From positions 53,153,344-53,217,343 of the forward strand of contig JANCRA010000003.1 in assembly GCA_024362935.1 (NCBI GenBank): a stretch of DNA of 64,000 bases. Reading direction: 5' to 3'. Positions 1 through 9,909 of the stretch are shown here, piece by piece; position 1 is the first letter of the stretch; each line of letters begins with the position of its first letter. The notes beneath the pieces are model-generated. The model was not told the DNA's origin, ran no database searches, and worked only from the letters and a program-made list of their open reading frames with translations. The position numbers and the translations under genes are program-made. Origin of the DNA: Setophaga petechia. Taxonomy: Eukaryota; Chordata; Aves; Passeriformes; Parulidae.

Positions 1-375
1 CATGTTTGTACATTAAAGATGCACTGCAACTGTGTGAAGAGTTAGAGGATCACCCAGATAAACACCAGCAAATGAATGAGTTCCCAAGCCAAGGGAAAGT
101 GCCAGCTCCTGACATGGATGGTACAGCAGCAATCACAACAGATGAGTCCATGGGACCATCTCACCCCGACAGGCAGCAAAACCAGCGTCACACCAGAGCC
201 ATTCATCTAAGGGGGCACTTGAATGATGCAGCCGTGACGAGCAAGGCAGAAAAGACAAACAGAGAGCCCCAACACATCCCAACACCTGCGGGGCAGAGAA
301 CCCGAACATAAATGCAAAAGCTGGGACATATAAATATCTTTTCTCCAATACAGAGAGACAAAAGGCGAGCAGTAT
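1..375. other. ELP4 intron 1 sequence, nothing recognised
   Basis: This stretch lies downstream of ELP4 exon 1 on the - strand, so it is read as part of ELP4 intron 1. It has ordinary base composition and no exon with family resemblance, no repeat and no RNA gene that I can support. The short open frames here are unconvincing, and several run on into the minisatellite beginning at about 376. Confidence 0.5.
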
Positions 376-1060
376 TCATACAACAGGGGAAAAGGTTTGC
401 TTTCCAAGGGGAGCCCTGGCAATACACACACGGCTTTCCAAGGGGAACCCTGGCAATACACACACGGCTTTCCAAGGGGAAAACCCAGCCATACACGGCG
501 TTCCAAGGGGAAAACCCTGGCAATACACACACGGCTTCCCAAGGGGAAAACCCAGCCATACACGGCGTTCCAAGGGGAACCCTGGCAATACACACACGGC
601 GTTCCAAGGGGAACCCTGGCAATACACACACGGCTTCCCAAGAGGAAAACCCAGCCATACACGGCTTTCCAAGGGGAATCCTGGCAATACACACACGGCT
701 TTCCAAGAGGAAAACCCAGCCATACACGGCGTTCCAAGGGGAACCCAGCCACACAGGGCTTTCCCAGCCGAAATCCAGCAGCACACACGGCTTTCAAAGG
801 GGAATCCAGCAGCACACACGGCTTTCCAAGGGAAAGCCAGCTGCACACACGGCTTTCCTAGGGGAAACCCAGCAGCACACACGGCTCTCCAAGGGGAAAA
901 CACACGGCTTTCCCAGCCACACACGGCCGTCCAAGGGGAGAACCGCGGCAATACACACACGTCTTTCCCAGCCCCACACAGTTTTCCAAGGGAAACCCAG
1001 CAGCGCACACAGCTTTCCCAGCCACACACGGCTTTCCCAGCCCAAACCCAGCCGCCCTCC
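376..1060. repeat. Minisatellite, 31-36 bp unit, about 20 copies
   Basis: A tandem array is built on the motif TTTCCAAGGGGAA followed by a short spacer and CACACGGC. Unit starts near 432, 466, 497 and 533 give periods of 34, 31 and 36 bp. Two spacer versions alternate in the left half (CCCTGGCAATA and CCCAGCCATA). Copies right of about 740 are more diverged and use CCAGCAG or TTCCCAGCC spacers. Units carry no fixed stop codon, so long false open frames occur on both strands. The array lies in ELP4 intron 1, a few hundred bases from the promoter, and continues into the GC-rich island. Confidence 0.9.
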
Positions 1061-1260
1061 CCGTGGCAGCACGAATCGCCCCGGCCATGTGCCGCTAGGA
1101 GAATCCCCGGAGCAGCTCCGCAGGGCTGCTCGCAGCGATGGCAGCGCGGCACACACGGCTCCTCCGCAAGCTCCAGCTGGGGTACACGACCTGCCTTCCC
1201 CGTCCTCCTGCCCCTCCCGCCCTCCCCGCGACCCCCGGGACTGTGGGAAGGAGGGAGAAG

Positions 1261-1296
1261 CCTCGGGAGCAGCCTCGGGAACAGCCTCGGGAGCAG
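1261..1296. repeat. 12-bp tandem repeat, three copies
   Basis: Three near-identical head-to-tail copies of CCTCGGGAGCAG are present (the middle copy reads GGAACAG), followed by a decayed fourth. They sit in the GC-rich part of ELP4 intron 1, about 90 bp beyond the exon 1 donor. Confidence 0.85.
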
Positions 1297-1384
1297 TCGC
1301 GGGGTTACGGGAGGGCAGGCAGGGCCTGGCAAAGGGGAGGGTGGCGGGGGCGCAGCACCGTGTCCCAGTCCCGCTCCCACCAAC

Positions 1385-1538
1385 CTAGCACACAGTCCAG
1401 GGAGGGCAGCCCGCTGGAGAGCAGCAGCTGCCCGTGGCGCACCGAGGGCCGAGTGCCCGGCAGGGCGGGCGGCCGCGGGCCGGCCCCGGGCCTGCGCTGG
1501 AAGCTGGTGCGGCCCCGCTCCCCGCCGGCCGCCGCCAT
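1385..1538 (-). CDS. ELP4: ELP4 exon 1, Elongator subunit 4 (N-terminal 51 residues)
   Basis: ELP4 is a RecA-like subunit of the Elp4-Elp5-Elp6 ring of Elongator, which modifies wobble uridines of tRNAs. This exon encodes the first 51 residues. After a short variable start (MAAAGGERGRTSFQRR) comes the block GTRPSVRHGQLL and SSGLPSLD, which closely matches human ELP4 ([21 protein letters not shown]). The start ATG is 1538-1536 on the - strand, followed by G. A human-like start just after the promoter supports it. The exon ends with one base of a Gly codon at 1385, and the donor GTTGGT follows at 1384. The rest of the gene lies off the left edge. The strong similarity to the human N-terminus makes the identity secure, but the donor is only moderate. 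Confidence 0.9.
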
Positions 1539-1570
1539 GTCGGGGCCGGGCACGCCGGGCCGGCGCTCCG

Positions 1571-1606
1571 CCAATGGGGGAGCGGCTCGGGCAGCCGCCG
1601 GCCAAT
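1571..1606 (+). promoter_or_regulatory. Paired CCAAT boxes (NF-Y type)
   Basis: Two CCAAT pentamers stand on the + strand at 1571-1575 and 1602-1606, 31 bp apart, in contexts GCCAATGG and GCCAATAG. Both match the NF-Y core. They lie 33 to 68 bp upstream of the ELP4 start codon and just before the proposed IMMP1L first exon. They are therefore well placed to drive both directions. Factor binding is inferred. Confidence 0.7.
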
Positions 1607-1607
1607 A

Positions 1608-1673
1608 GGAGCACGCGTTGTTGGCACGTGCGGAGCCGGCGGAGGGCTGCGGGGCCCGGCGGCGAACGGGGAG
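1608..1673 (+). other. IMMP1L: IMMP1L exon 1, 5' untranslated
   Basis: A non-coding first exon is inferred on the + strand. The right edge is a near-ideal donor, GAG followed by GTGAGAG, with the GT at 1674-1675. The left edge (transcription start) cannot be seen and is placed just after the second CCAAT box as an estimate. The exon holds no ATG, so after splicing to 15828 the first AUG would be the IMMP1L start. Human IMMP1L also starts translation in a later exon. Confidence 0.6.
1625..1630. promoter_or_regulatory. E-box CACGTG
   Basis: A palindromic CACGTG (USF/MYC/TFE class core) lies 19 bp after the second CCAAT box and inside or just before the IMMP1L first exon. Sites of this kind are common in promoters of housekeeping and mitochondrial genes. 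Function is inferred from position only. Confidence 0.5.
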
Positions 1674-1701
1674 GTGAGAGCGGCACCGGGGGGAAGCGGG
1701 A

Positions 1702-1800
1702 CCTTGCCGGGGCTGAGGGAACACCGGGGGAGACTGGGGCCTTGTCCGGGGCTGAGGGAACATCGGGGCACACCGGGGCCTTGTCCGGGGCTGGCAGCGG
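1702..1800. repeat. 38-39 bp tandem repeat, about 2.5 copies
   Basis: The phrase CCTTG(T)CCGGGGCTG recurs at 1702, 1740 and 1779, each but the last followed by AGGGAACA and a CCGGGG stretch. The copies lie in IMMP1L intron 1, starting 28 bp after the exon 1 donor and inside the CpG island. Confidence 0.85.
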
Positions 1801-4800
1801 GCACGCAGCGGCGCGGGGAGTGCCGCACGGGGGCTGTGGAGGGGATACCCCGCTTGGCCCGAGCGGTGTCTGCAGGGCCGGGGGCGGACAGGCTCGCCTG
1901 GAGCGGCGTCAGCCTCTTCGGAAAGAACCTGCGAGAGAAAAGAGTTGTAAAATGTATATTCATGGCATAATGTGAGTATACTTGGGTCGCTGCTTGGTTG
2001 TGCATAGGCACGGAGCTGTGGCAGGCGTGTGGTTTAATGCCTTAACTTGGCAGCAAGGTCTTGTGTCGGCGTGGACCAAGATGTGTGGTAGAAAAAGTTA
2101 AAAGACATTAAAATGCTTTGACAAGTTCTGGTATGTTTGCTTTGTCAGTCAACCCTCTGTGTTCTGGTGCTCTGAAAGCAAGGAAAGCACCTGTCAGTAT
2201 ATAGAACAGCAACTACCACAAGTATTTTTATGTTTGTTTTTCATGTCAGTGGTTAAAGTGCATCCAAGCTGCTTGAAGACTCTTGTACAAGTGGAATATA
2301 AAAACTTTATACAGCTTTAATATTGTAATCCCTCACTCTCAGTCTTTAATTGCAGTGGATCATGTTTACTGTCATTCTAAGCCAACTTTCTGAACACCTG
2401 TGGTTCTTGAGTCTCTTTTTAATTGAGGGGAAAAAATCCTCGTGTTAAATATGAGCAGCATGAAAGAGCAGCAATATGTGGGCAGTCCTGAACCTCAGAG
2501 TTTTCCCTTCATATCCAGTTCAAATTCAGGAGCATGAAACTTCAGCATCATGTGGCCCTGGCTGGGGAAAGGATGTTCTTTTTGCTGCTGGCCAAGCTTC
2601 CACACATGCTGAGCAGTCGACAAGTCAAGATTTTTTATCAGGAGTATCAAGAGGTTGTCTTAAGATTTTGTATTTTCTGCTAAGCTGTGAAATACTGAAT
2701 AATACTTAAGTATAGATTATTGTTTAGTGAAAGTTAGAAGTATCTCTCTGTAGAGGAGAAGATCAAAGGAGACTGGAAACCATGGCAAGAAATAAACAAA
2801 GCTGTTTAATTTCACTTCTGTAATGACCAATGAGGTGTGAATATCTGGAATGGGAAAGGCCAACAAAATAAAGACCCAAGGCATAATCCAGAATTCTTTT
2901 AAAAGGGTTTGGGCCTCTGTTTCTGTCAGTGGGATCCTGTGGTGTGAGTTCTGTCTGACTGAAGAGGAGGCTGAAACCTGGGGAGAGTTCTCTCCTTTCA
3001 AACATCCCAGTGACTCTGCCTTTTCTTACTGTACTGTGCTCCTGGAGCCCAATCCCTGAATATTTCAGGTATTAGTGCTTGCAAGTGTGTGTGACATAGC
3101 AATTGCAGGATTTCTGTGGAGATCTTTGTTACAGAAGCTCGTGACCCAGAGATAAGGATATCTCTGATAAGTCACTGCTCACCTGTCAGAAAGGTAAGCA
3201 GTGAAAAGAGAAAGAGAATCCAGTGATAAACTGCACCTACTCAATCTCTGGGATGGTTTTTTCCCATTCCAGGCAGTACATTTTCTTTTCTTACTTCATT
3301 AACACAAAGTATTTCCTTGCTTTATTGTTTCTTTTAATTAAAATACACTATTGTAGGTTGTCTTAACTTGATATAGATCCAGAGCTGAGCCCTCTCTTTC
3401 ATTCTTTCATTACTATTTGCCTGCCATGTAAGGGTTTTTTTGTACTTTTTTAACCTCATTTTCCTACAGGCCAATTAAAATTGTAGGCTCAATAATTCCT
3501 TCTCTTTTTTTTTTTTCTTTTTTCTCTTTCCTATTGGAAAGTGAACACACATAATGAAAGTATTTTGCAAATGGGAACACTTGTGCCATGCCCCTCCCAT
3601 TTTTAGTGTTTCTTGGGTAAACTGCACATCTCCTGGCAATCTCACTGGCTGAGGAGCTGATCCAGTGTGTCAGGGATGCAAAAGAGGAAATGTCACTCCC
3701 TGCTCCTCCTCTGTTTCCAATCCAGCAAACCCTGGTGCTGCTCAGTTCCCTCCTTGGGCTGGTTGAGCTCACTAAACTGATGTGGAGCTATCAACTGACT
3801 TTCTTAAGAATTTTATTTTGTGCCATCCTGTGAGCTGGTGCTGCATGGAGGAGGGCAGCCCAACCTCCCAGCTCTTGCTAGCTGGGAACTTTGTAGTTAT
3901 TTCAGAATAAAAATTGGATTTTTACAATTAAAGAAATGGATTTTTACATAAAGTGATATTTTTGTTACAAAGTTTTTTTGTAGACATCCTTACAAATATA
4001 TAGAAATGGTGTCTTACATTGTAACAGCAGGAGAGACTGTTTCATATATAACAAAAATAATGAAGTTCATAAAATTTTTTCAGTATGAGAACTGAACTTT
4101 TAAAATACAGCAGTAGTTCTGTTCCTGGTGTTCATTTTTCCCCAGTCACATTTTAACCTGATGGGTGCAGTTAAAGTCCTACTGATTTAGAAAGTGAGTG
4201 GAAATAAGCTATCTTTCAATAGGTGGGGGATTTTTCAAATGTTAACATTTTAATACAATAAAGCTTTCCAACTGCATGTGTGCTTATGGAAATAGTGCTT
4301 ACAACATCTGACTTTACCTGTATTTCACACAAATTTAGAGAAAGAACTAATTTGATGGAAGTTAAACTTCATATTTTTTTAGTTAATTATTTTTAAATCA
4401 ATGGTGGTTCATTTTCAGGAATAACAATATTTTTTCACCCTTTTGGAATGATACTGAAGGCTTGCTTATATTCACATGTCCAGTTTTGAAAAGGTGAATT
4501 TTCAGTCATTGTAGAAGACCCCACTAGGATCTGCTGTCTGGCAGAAAGCAAGACCACAGTAATTGTGATTCTAGACATTTCCCTAATCCTCAAATGCACA
4601 TTATGAGGAATAGAAATCCTGCTGCTCCTGCTCTAGGGGTGGAATGGAAATGCAGAGAGACTAAGGGACATGGAGGTGATTTCCAGTGCTCAGGAAGTGT
4701 TTTGGAAGTTATTTCTTGTCAGCTGAGCTATGGCAATGCACAGGGGTCCTGCTCAGCTCATTGGAGAATGGAGAGGTTGAATCATTTTTTGTCTATTTTG

Positions 4801-5200
4801 GGATGTCTCAAACTGTGGAATAATCAACTTTCCTTCCTCACAGCTCACATGTTGTCACGTAGAGCTGATCAAATGGGGATGTCAGTTTAACTGCAAATCC
4901 TAACTGTGCTGTGGAGAAATCCAGCTCTCTGTTTTCCTCTTCTTGCAAACTTCCTGGTCCAATTCAGCTACTTGCAGATTCTAAGATGGATTAAGAGGAT
5001 TTGGGGTGAAAAGTCCCTAAGGGAAAAAAAATAAAATGGAGGGATAAAGTGAGGGAGCATTTAGAGCATTTGGGAAAAGGTTATGCTTGGAATTTGATCT
5101 GCAAGTATGTTTGAAATTCCTCTTCCAAAACTGTAGCCTACAGACTTGGGGAAAATCCTGGTGTCCCCAGAATAGCAGCCCTTGAAATGTGCTTTGGCTA

Positions 5201-5234
5201 TTTGTGATTGATAATGATGCCTCAAGTTACAGCT
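5201..5234 (+). repeat. 34-bp exact direct repeat, copy 1
   Basis: The 34 bases beginning TTTGTGATTGATAATGATGC recur without any difference at 7231-7264, about 2.0 kb away in the same orientation. The flanking sequence is unrelated on both sides. Confidence 0.9.
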
Positions 5235-6545
5235 TTTCTATTTTTCACATCCTGTGCTGCTTTAGTGGTTGGGTCTGAGCTTCACATGAGGGGATGGTGA
5301 GCTCTGTGCACAGAGCAGGGAGACAAAACAATTCCTGCTCCAGCTGGGCACCAAGGACAAATGATCCCAATCTCAGCCCAAGAGCACAAACAGCGTGGGC
5401 TGCAGAGAGAAAAACAAGCAGGGTGGGACTGCCTGGGCTAAAGCTGGAATGGGACAATGAAGTGCAAGATGCAAATGGAGCAGAGCTGATCCAAGGCAGA
5501 GAGCCCGGGAGCGCTGGTGCATTTTGGGGCCATTTTGGTTGATCTTGGGTGCAGCCCTGGCTGGGCTCTGGTGCTGCCCAAGGTGGGTCCATGGAGGAGA
5601 TGCTTTGAATCAATCCCTGCTTGATTCTTTAGCTCTGTCCAGCCCCTGCTCCAGGGCAGCTTCTGATGACCACGAAGGGACAGAAGGCATCAAAAAGAGG
5701 AAGCACACTTGTCCTGCCTCTCTTTACCACCTGGGTTGCCCATGTGGGCTCATAGGGCAAGTTTACACCAACAGCAGCGTGTGGGGAGGTTCCCCAACAG
5801 CAGGGTGTTACTACTGATGGATGTGTTCTGATGTCTTTGCTTCCAAATCAATGGTTTTGCTGGATTTAAATTATGCTGCAGAAGATTCATGTATGCTCTT
5901 GTCTTTGAACAAAATGCTGTTCATTTTGGAATAAAACACCAGCCCACTTTATTTCAAATTATTTTCATTTATGTAAGTCTGCCAGACCAGCTTTCAGTGA
6001 TATTTTTGTGATATTTTCAGTGTGGGATAGAGAACCAGAAAAGCACATCCCAGTAGCTGTTGTAATTCATAATCTCATTAAAGTTTGCAGTTCCATCACC
6101 AGGCTGCTTCTCTCATCAGCTGTGGAATGTGCTGCTGTGAGACTGTCCTGATTAAAGTTTTATAGCACCAAATCAGATTAGGCACCGAGTCACCTGACCA
6201 GGCTGGGCTCGCTGTCCTGTGAGCCACGCCCTGCTGAGCTCCTGCCGGGAGCTGAGACAAGGTAGTTTGCTTTGGAGATGTTCTTAAGTATCTAACAGCA
6301 TGGGTCGTGGATTATGGCTGCAAAGAAGATGGCTTCATTTTCCTGATCTTTGAACTAGCTAGAATGGGATAAGTTTGAAAGTGCAGGATCTTCAGGCCAT
6401 GAGCCAACAACTGGAAAGAATGTTTAATCCTGGAAGCTGTGACACCAAAAGACCTGGTTTTTTTCAGTGTGAAAAAGCTTAAAGACTGCTTATTCAGTCT
6501 GTCTGTGGCAAGTGAAAGAATTATTTGGAGGGTTTAGGATTTACC

Positions 6546-6648
6546 AGATCTTATGTTTTATATATATTATATAAAATATTATATATATAATATATATATA
6601 ATATAATAATATATTATATTCATATATGCTATATAAAACATAAGATCT
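6546..6648. repeat. AT-rich palindrome, 19-bp outer arms
   Basis: The left arm AGATCTTATGTTTTATATA (6546-6564) is perfectly matched in inverse orientation at 6630-6648. The 65 bases between them are almost purely TA/AT and partly self-complementary, so the whole 103 bp can fold into one long hairpin or cruciform. Confidence 0.85.
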
Positions 6649-6856
6649 TATTCACAAAGCCTCTGGATCTTACCCACATTCATCCTTGTGGGTATCCTGA
6701 GCAACAGGGAAAAAAATTTAAACCTGTGTCAAATTTAAACAGCTCTTTTAAAATAGAAGTAAATTAGGAGATGTGGGTTAAAGTAGTGTGTGCTGAAGAC
6801 AAGAAATTATTTTAAAAATTATTTTATGTTTCTGTAATTTCAGAACCGTACAGTAA

Positions 6857-6912
6857 AATATTACTGAAACCTGCAGAACAATGATCTTGAAAGTGAATTG
6901 TGAGTTTAATTT
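6857..6912 (+). repeat. About 57-bp direct repeat, copy 1
   Basis: The segment beginning AATATTACTGAAACCTGCAG recurs at about 7819-7875 with only a few substitutions. It lies between the two copies of the exact 34-bp repeat. Confidence 0.85.
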
Positions 6913-7230
6913 AGTGTCTTAATAAGCATCATACAGATTAGTGCTGTATTTAATGGAGATTATTTTCCTTGTATTTCTCATGATGAGACCCACAAAAATG
7001 GAAGGAACCACAGGTTTCTGGTACTGGCCAATGATGTTTTGTGGTTATTGTCTCCCATAGATATTCCAGACAGGAATGCTTAATTGATATTTCAGCTCCC
7101 ACTGACTTTCTCAGCACTCTGGCCATCCACAGAGTGAGGCATGGGCCAGGGTTCCTGCAGTAAATAATTCTGTAGAGATGTGTATTGCTTACTCTTTAAA
7201 AAATTTGACTAGAATGGTAAACTTTTGGCC

Positions 7231-7264
7231 TTTGTGATTGATAATGATGCCTCAAGTTACAGCT
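7231..7264 (+). repeat. 34-bp exact direct repeat, copy 2
   Basis: This is identical to 5201-5234 across all 34 bases, after which the sequences diverge at once. Confidence 0.9.
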
Positions 7265-7818
7265 AGTCAGGAAGTGAAATTGAGATTTTTCAGTGTGAGT
7301 TATAAAGTTGGATATAAGACAAGCAAGCAACGTAGTAAAACTCATTGTAAAGCCAGATTCACAACTGCCTACTTAGGGAAACTTAAATTATTTCAAATTT
7401 GGAATAATGTTTTGGTGAAATAATCAAATAGAATAAATAAAGTAATGAATATCTAGCCTTTTTTTGTAGCCAGGCTGTATTTTAGCAAATCATCATTATT
7501 CTTTGTCTCAATGGATTCAGCTTCCATCCCCTACACTGAGCCTGCCAAGTCCATGCCAGAAGTTCCTTGTGGGAGCCCCATTTCAGGAGCATCTATCTGG
7601 GAGCAGGGCTGCCTTTTTTCCAATTTCCCCCCCCATTTGTACTGAATTGCATTTTGTGTGAGATAATATATGTAAAAAGAATAAAAATGAATTCACATTT
7701 AAAACTGTAAATACTGAAACAGATTGAGGGAAGCCAAAATGTTATCAAGGTCCTAGAAATAACAATGCCGTAAGTGGTTACTGCAGAATAACTCAGTGTA
7801 TTGTGAGTGGAACACACA

Positions 7819-7875
7819 ATATTACTGAAACCTGCAGAACAATAATCTTGAAAATGAATTTTGAGTTTAATTTAC
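7819..7875 (+). repeat. About 57-bp direct repeat, copy 2
   Basis: This is the second, slightly diverged copy of 6857-6912, 0.96 kb downstream and in the same orientation. Confidence 0.85.
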
Positions 7876-8849
7876 TTGTGGGTGCTGCTGGAAATGTGAG
7901 CTTCACTAGTTGTTTCAAAGTCCTGTCTTGGTTTTGTGGGGAAAGAATAGAATGTCTGATTTCATTGCAATGAGGGGGTAATTCATCTGAAGTTTTGGCC
8001 CTAAGGTTTGTTAGAAAACCTGTGTGTCTTCAAACTATATTTTCAATATTTCTGTGATTGAAAATATTTCAGTGATTGGGACTGTGACTGTGTCCCTAGC
8101 AGAGGGAGAAAGGTAATGGACTTTTTTTTTTATATCCTGCTCTTATATTTCTGTGAGAACTGTTGCACATTCTTGGGGCCTCATGCTTCCACCTTCTCTC
8201 AGTTGTGCTTCCAGTGGTCCAAGAAGAGTGAAGCACTGTTTGATCTTGGTGTTCTCATGCCATTGCCAAGCCACAGTGAATTTTAGATAGAATTTTTAAC
8301 ATTTCTGACACAAAAGAACTGAAATTCACAAACATTAAGTTGTAGGAATATCATCAATTTTCTCAGCATGCACAAGGTATCTGTGAAAGGAGCTGTATGA
8401 CCAGTCACTGAATTTTCTTTTAGAAAAGCAATGTATTATGAAAGAAAGGGCAAGCCACGTTCTGTACTTTTGGAACAAACCAGATGAGCAAATATAGATG
8501 AAATAAAATCTTAGCACTTATTAAAAACCTGAAAAGTTTTTAAGACAGCAATCCAGGGAGACAGTAGTAATGAAGTTATGCAGTGATTGTTTCTGTACTG
8601 CCTTTCTGTTTCACAAGTACTTGTGTCCTCATTTGAAGCTCCTGTTTGGGCTGGGTGTCTGTGATAAAATGAGTCATGCAGGCCCTGCTTGCTGATGTGT
8701 TTGGGATAAGTGAGGGTACTTAGAGTTTGTGGGGCTGGAGTGTGCTCTGCACCTCAGCTTAGGATCATTTCCTAAGTTGGAGAAAGGCACCTCTAGTTAT
8801 TTGATTCACTAAATAGTCAGTTTTCACATTTATTATTGTGTCAGCTGTA

Positions 8850-9350
8850 TCTTTTATTTTAAAGCATCAAATTAAATAATAGCTTATGCTGGCTTTCTAT
8901 TTTAGTTCATGCATTTAAAACCTGCAAGTCAGATAAAAAGATAGTTTCAGAATAAATTCAGTATATTATTTATGAGTGGAGCAACACATTAGCATGGAGT
9001 TCACAATAGATCATATCGCTTTTATTCCATCTTACAAGCTTAGCAGCACAAACAGAATAATCAACATATTATTTGGCTGTCATCTGCTGAACAGAAAGCA
9101 GAGATCACAAGGAGGTTTTCCCTAGCTGCAGTGATGGCCTTTTTGTTCCAAGCCCCCATCTGGGAGGGCCATGGTGTGTTATCATATGGAACGCGGGGTT
9201 TGCTGTAATCTGCTTAGCTGCACTGCAGTTTGAATCTTTATTCCATGTTTGTGTAATTTATAATTTTAATGAGACCGTGGCTCTTGTGGGCTTTGAAATA
9301 TATTAAAAGCTCTTTTGTGCATATGCTTTTGTTCTTGCTTAATAGGCTCA
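8850..9350. promoter_or_regulatory. Candidate conserved non-coding element A
   Basis: This stretch lacks repeats and simple sequence. It is dense in words typical of vertebrate developmental enhancers: AT-rich homeodomain-like cores (AATTAAATAA, TTTAAT), E-box-like CATCTG and CATATG, and balanced composition unlike the surrounding intron. There is no coding potential. Introns near PAX6 are known to carry distal enhancers. The call rests on sequence texture alone and needs a cross-species alignment. Confidence 0.3.
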
Positions 9351-9821
9351 GTGTATTTAAAACTGATGAATTTTTATTCATGGATTTGGATGTCTGGGGA
9401 TTAACTTAGATTGAATATCATTGCACTCATCCATTGATGTTTGGAACTTTTTTATGCTTGTATCTCTAAGTGGAGAAGACCTTACAGAACTTGTGTTTTA
9501 CACATAAAACAGCTCAGAAATAACTACTAAAATTTTATTGAGCAATGAGCAAAAATACTGATTACAGTTTATTTTTACTGCGTAGACTCTCCTGAAGTAC
9601 CATTTTGCTCTGAAAAAAGTCCCTGAGTCCATGAACATGTGTGTTTTTAGAACTTTGTAACTAAAAAGCAGTTTGGGAAAGCACTCAACGTTTTTGTAGA
9701 ATATCAGCAGTGATAACCACTTAATTTGCATTTTTCTTCTATTCAGGTAACTTGAAAATGTAAATACTGAGCACTCTTGTCTGACTGTTGCCTTTCTCCT
9801 GTTTTTAACACATTTTTTTAT

Positions 9822-9909
9822 TGCAGAGTGTGCATAAGCTATTTCATTAGAAGGTGATGCTCATAACTGAGCATCACCTTCTAATGAAATAGCTTATGCA
9901 CACTCTGCA
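9822..9909. repeat. Perfect 88-bp palindrome, 42-bp arms and 4-nt loop
   Basis: The left arm (9822-9863, starting TGCAGAGTGTGCATAAGC) is the exact reverse complement of the right arm (9868-9909), with only TAAC between them. I compared all 42 positions and found no mismatch. The match stops at the next base on each side. Transcribed from either strand, the segment would fold into an unbroken 42-bp hairpin. It lies in IMMP1L intron 1, about 6 kb before the first coding exon. A fold-back duplication by template switching is the simplest origin. A sequencing or assembly artefact is possible. Confidence 0.95.

Larger units (their letters stand above)
1030..1960. promoter_or_regulatory. CpG island and divergent ELP4/IMMP1L promoter
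   Basis: The base composition changes sharply to GC-rich, with many CpG dinucleotides, then drops back to AT-rich after about 1960. Inside lie the first exon of ELP4 on the - strand (ATG at 1538) and, on the + strand, a non-coding exon with a strong donor at 1673. ELP4 and IMMP1L are also divergent neighbours in human, so one shared promoter fits both the sequence and the synteny. No TATA box is seen. This is the only CpG island of this size in the window. Confidence 0.85.

Noticed and set aside
203..1773. Long open frames on both strands (190-465 codons) through 200-1770
   Set aside because: They consist of translated minisatellite units (GFPLGKPCV-like or FPRGNPGNT-like repeats) plus CpG-island sequence. 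Several frames are open at once because the unit lacks stops. Only the 51-codon ELP4 exon inside has family similarity.
1434..1970. Open frames on the + strand across the CpG island
   Set aside because: GC-rich DNA rarely contains stops. The translations are proline-, glycine- and arginine-rich without domains and overlap the divergent promoter.
5245..5613. 122-codon frame on the - strand in IMMP1L intron 1
   Set aside because: Low-information composition, no recognised family, and no splice or promoter context.
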